Assembly (NCBI GenBank): GCA_023247135.1
Contig: JAHFHB010000160.1
Span: 1-5,166, forward strand
From: Candidatus Omnitrophota bacterium
GTDB lineage: Bacteria; Omnitrophota; Omnitrophia; Omnitrophales; Aquincolibacteriaceae
Reading direction: 5' to 3'
Length of the DNA stretch: 5,166 bases
Positions 4,473-5,166 of the stretch are shown here, piece after piece. Within the stretch, counting starts at the first letter, position 1. Each line of letters opens with the position of its first letter. A program made the position numbers and the translations under genes. The notes beneath the pieces were generated by a model. The model was given only the letters and a program-made list of their open reading frames with translations. It searched no databases and had not been told where the DNA came from.

Positions 4473-5166
4473 ATAAAAGTCAGGCGAGAAAAGAGATTAT
4501 CACGCTGCGCGCGGAGATCGAGAAGCACAACCGCAAATACTACGTGGAGATATGTCCGGAGATTTCGGATTTCGAGTTTGACGCGCTGATGCGGCGGCTG
4601 ATTGAGCTTGAAAAAGAATTTCCGGAATTCGCTTCGCCGGACTCGCCTTCCCGGCGCGTGGGCGGGGAACCGCTCAAGATTTTCAAGCAGGTTCGCCACG
4701 GGGTCCCCATGTTGTCCCTCGATAACACCTATTCGCTGGAAGAACTCTCGGCTTTTGACGAACGCGTGCATAAAGGCCTCGCGAAGACCGATCTTACCGG
4801 ACAGAAAGATCTTTTCGGGGCGTCCGCTGAAGTGGAGTATCTGGCCGAAGAAAAGATCGACGGTGTTTCGATTGCGCTGCGCTATGAAAACGGTTTGCTG
4901 GTTCTGGGCGCGACCCGCGGCAACGGTGAAACCGGCGACGACATCACCGAAAACATCAAAACGATCCGCTCTATTCCGCTTAAAATCCCCGTCCCCGGAT
5001 CGGTCTGGAAAGGCAAGGTTCCCAAGGTGCTTGAAGTCCGCGGTGAAGCTTTTATTCCACGCAGTCAGTTTTTGAAAATTAATGCAGAGAAGGAAGAAAA
5101 AGGCGAAGAACCCTTTGCCAATCCCCGTAACGCTTGTGCCGGCAGTTTGAAACTGCTTGACCCTAA
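4469..5166 (+). CDS. ligA: NAD-dependent DNA ligase LigA, N-terminal part (runs off the window)
   Basis: About 232 codons are present, open to the right edge; LigA is usually near 670 residues, so roughly one third is seen. Domain Ia (residues about 1-70) has HNRKYYVE, ISDFEFDALMRRL and SPDSPSRRVGG, which bind the nicotinamide half of NAD+. The adenylation domain follows, with PMLSLDNTY (80-88), the catalytic motif EEKIDGVSIALRYENG with nucleophile K129 (4853-4855), GATRGNGETGDD, EVRGEAFIP and FANPRNACAGSLKLLDP. The enzyme seals nicks with 3'-OH and 5'-phosphate ends in replication and repair, using NAD+ to form a ligase-AMP. The stretch between the FDERV helix and the catalytic lysine (about 101-125) is somewhat longer than in most LigA. 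The start ATG overlaps the helicase stop (ATGA), with no strong ribosome site, so translational coupling is likely. The oligonucleotide-binding, zinc, HhH and BRCT domains would lie beyond the window. Confidence 0.95.
   Translation, partial: MNKSQARKEIITLRAEIEKHNRKYYVEICPEISDFEFDALMRRLIELEKEFPEFASPDSPSRRVGGEPLKIFKQVRHGVPMLSLDNTYSLEELSAFDERVHKGLAKTDLTGQKDLFGASAEVEYLAEEKIDGVSIALRYENGLLVLGATRGNGETGDDITENIKTIRSIPLKIPVPGSVWKGKVPKVLEVRGEAFIPRSQFLKINAEKEEKGEEPFANPRNACAGSLKLLDP

Noticed and set aside
4602..5075. 157-codon plus-strand frame inside ligA
   Set aside because: It is out of frame with the unmistakable LigA motifs and its product has no recognisable domain.

Overview
The window is bacterial, with dense coding, all recognisable genes on the + strand, Shine-Dalgarno-type sites (AAGGAG, AGGGGG) and ATG, GTG or TTG starts. 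It is moderately GC-rich by eye. The gene set (ClC-type channel, DUF2582-like winged helix, PilZ proteins, a YkgJ-type cysteine cluster protein, a SpoU methyltransferase, a Pif1-like helicase and an NAD-dependent ligase) does not fix a taxon. I would guess an environmental Gram-negative lineage, such as Omnitrophota or another PVC-related group or a deltaproteobacterium, but this is a weak inference.

Layout. Bases 1-681 hold the C-terminal half of a ClC-family anion channel or antiporter whose start lies upstream of the window. A 49-base gap rich in ACGT, with a perfect 14-bp palindrome over the ClC stop codon, leads to a 75-residue winged-helix protein (731-958). Bases 959-1161 have no gene but are full of stem-loops: four are packed almost end to end from 967 to 1086, and a fifth sits just before the ribosome binding site of the next gene. 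Two tandem PilZ-domain genes follow (1162-1662 and 1766-2230). They are diverged paralogues, and both keep the c-di-GMP-binding signatures. The 103 bases between them carry a good sigma70-like promoter with an imperfect dyad over its -35 box.

From 2276 to the right edge is a tight operon: a YkgJ-type metal-binding protein, a small SpoU/TrmH-type RNA 2'-O-methyltransferase, a 431-residue Pif1/RecD-like helicase and the first third of NAD-dependent DNA ligase (ligA). Each of the three junctions is an ATGA stop/start overlap, so translation is probably coupled. The ligA reading frame runs off the window with no stop.

How it fits together. The left part looks like ion transport and transcription control, the middle like c-di-GMP response, and the right like nucleic-acid maintenance (RNA modification, unwinding, nick sealing). 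The least explained part is the structured stretch at 967-1147 in front of the first PilZ gene, which could be a cis-regulatory RNA or a small RNA.
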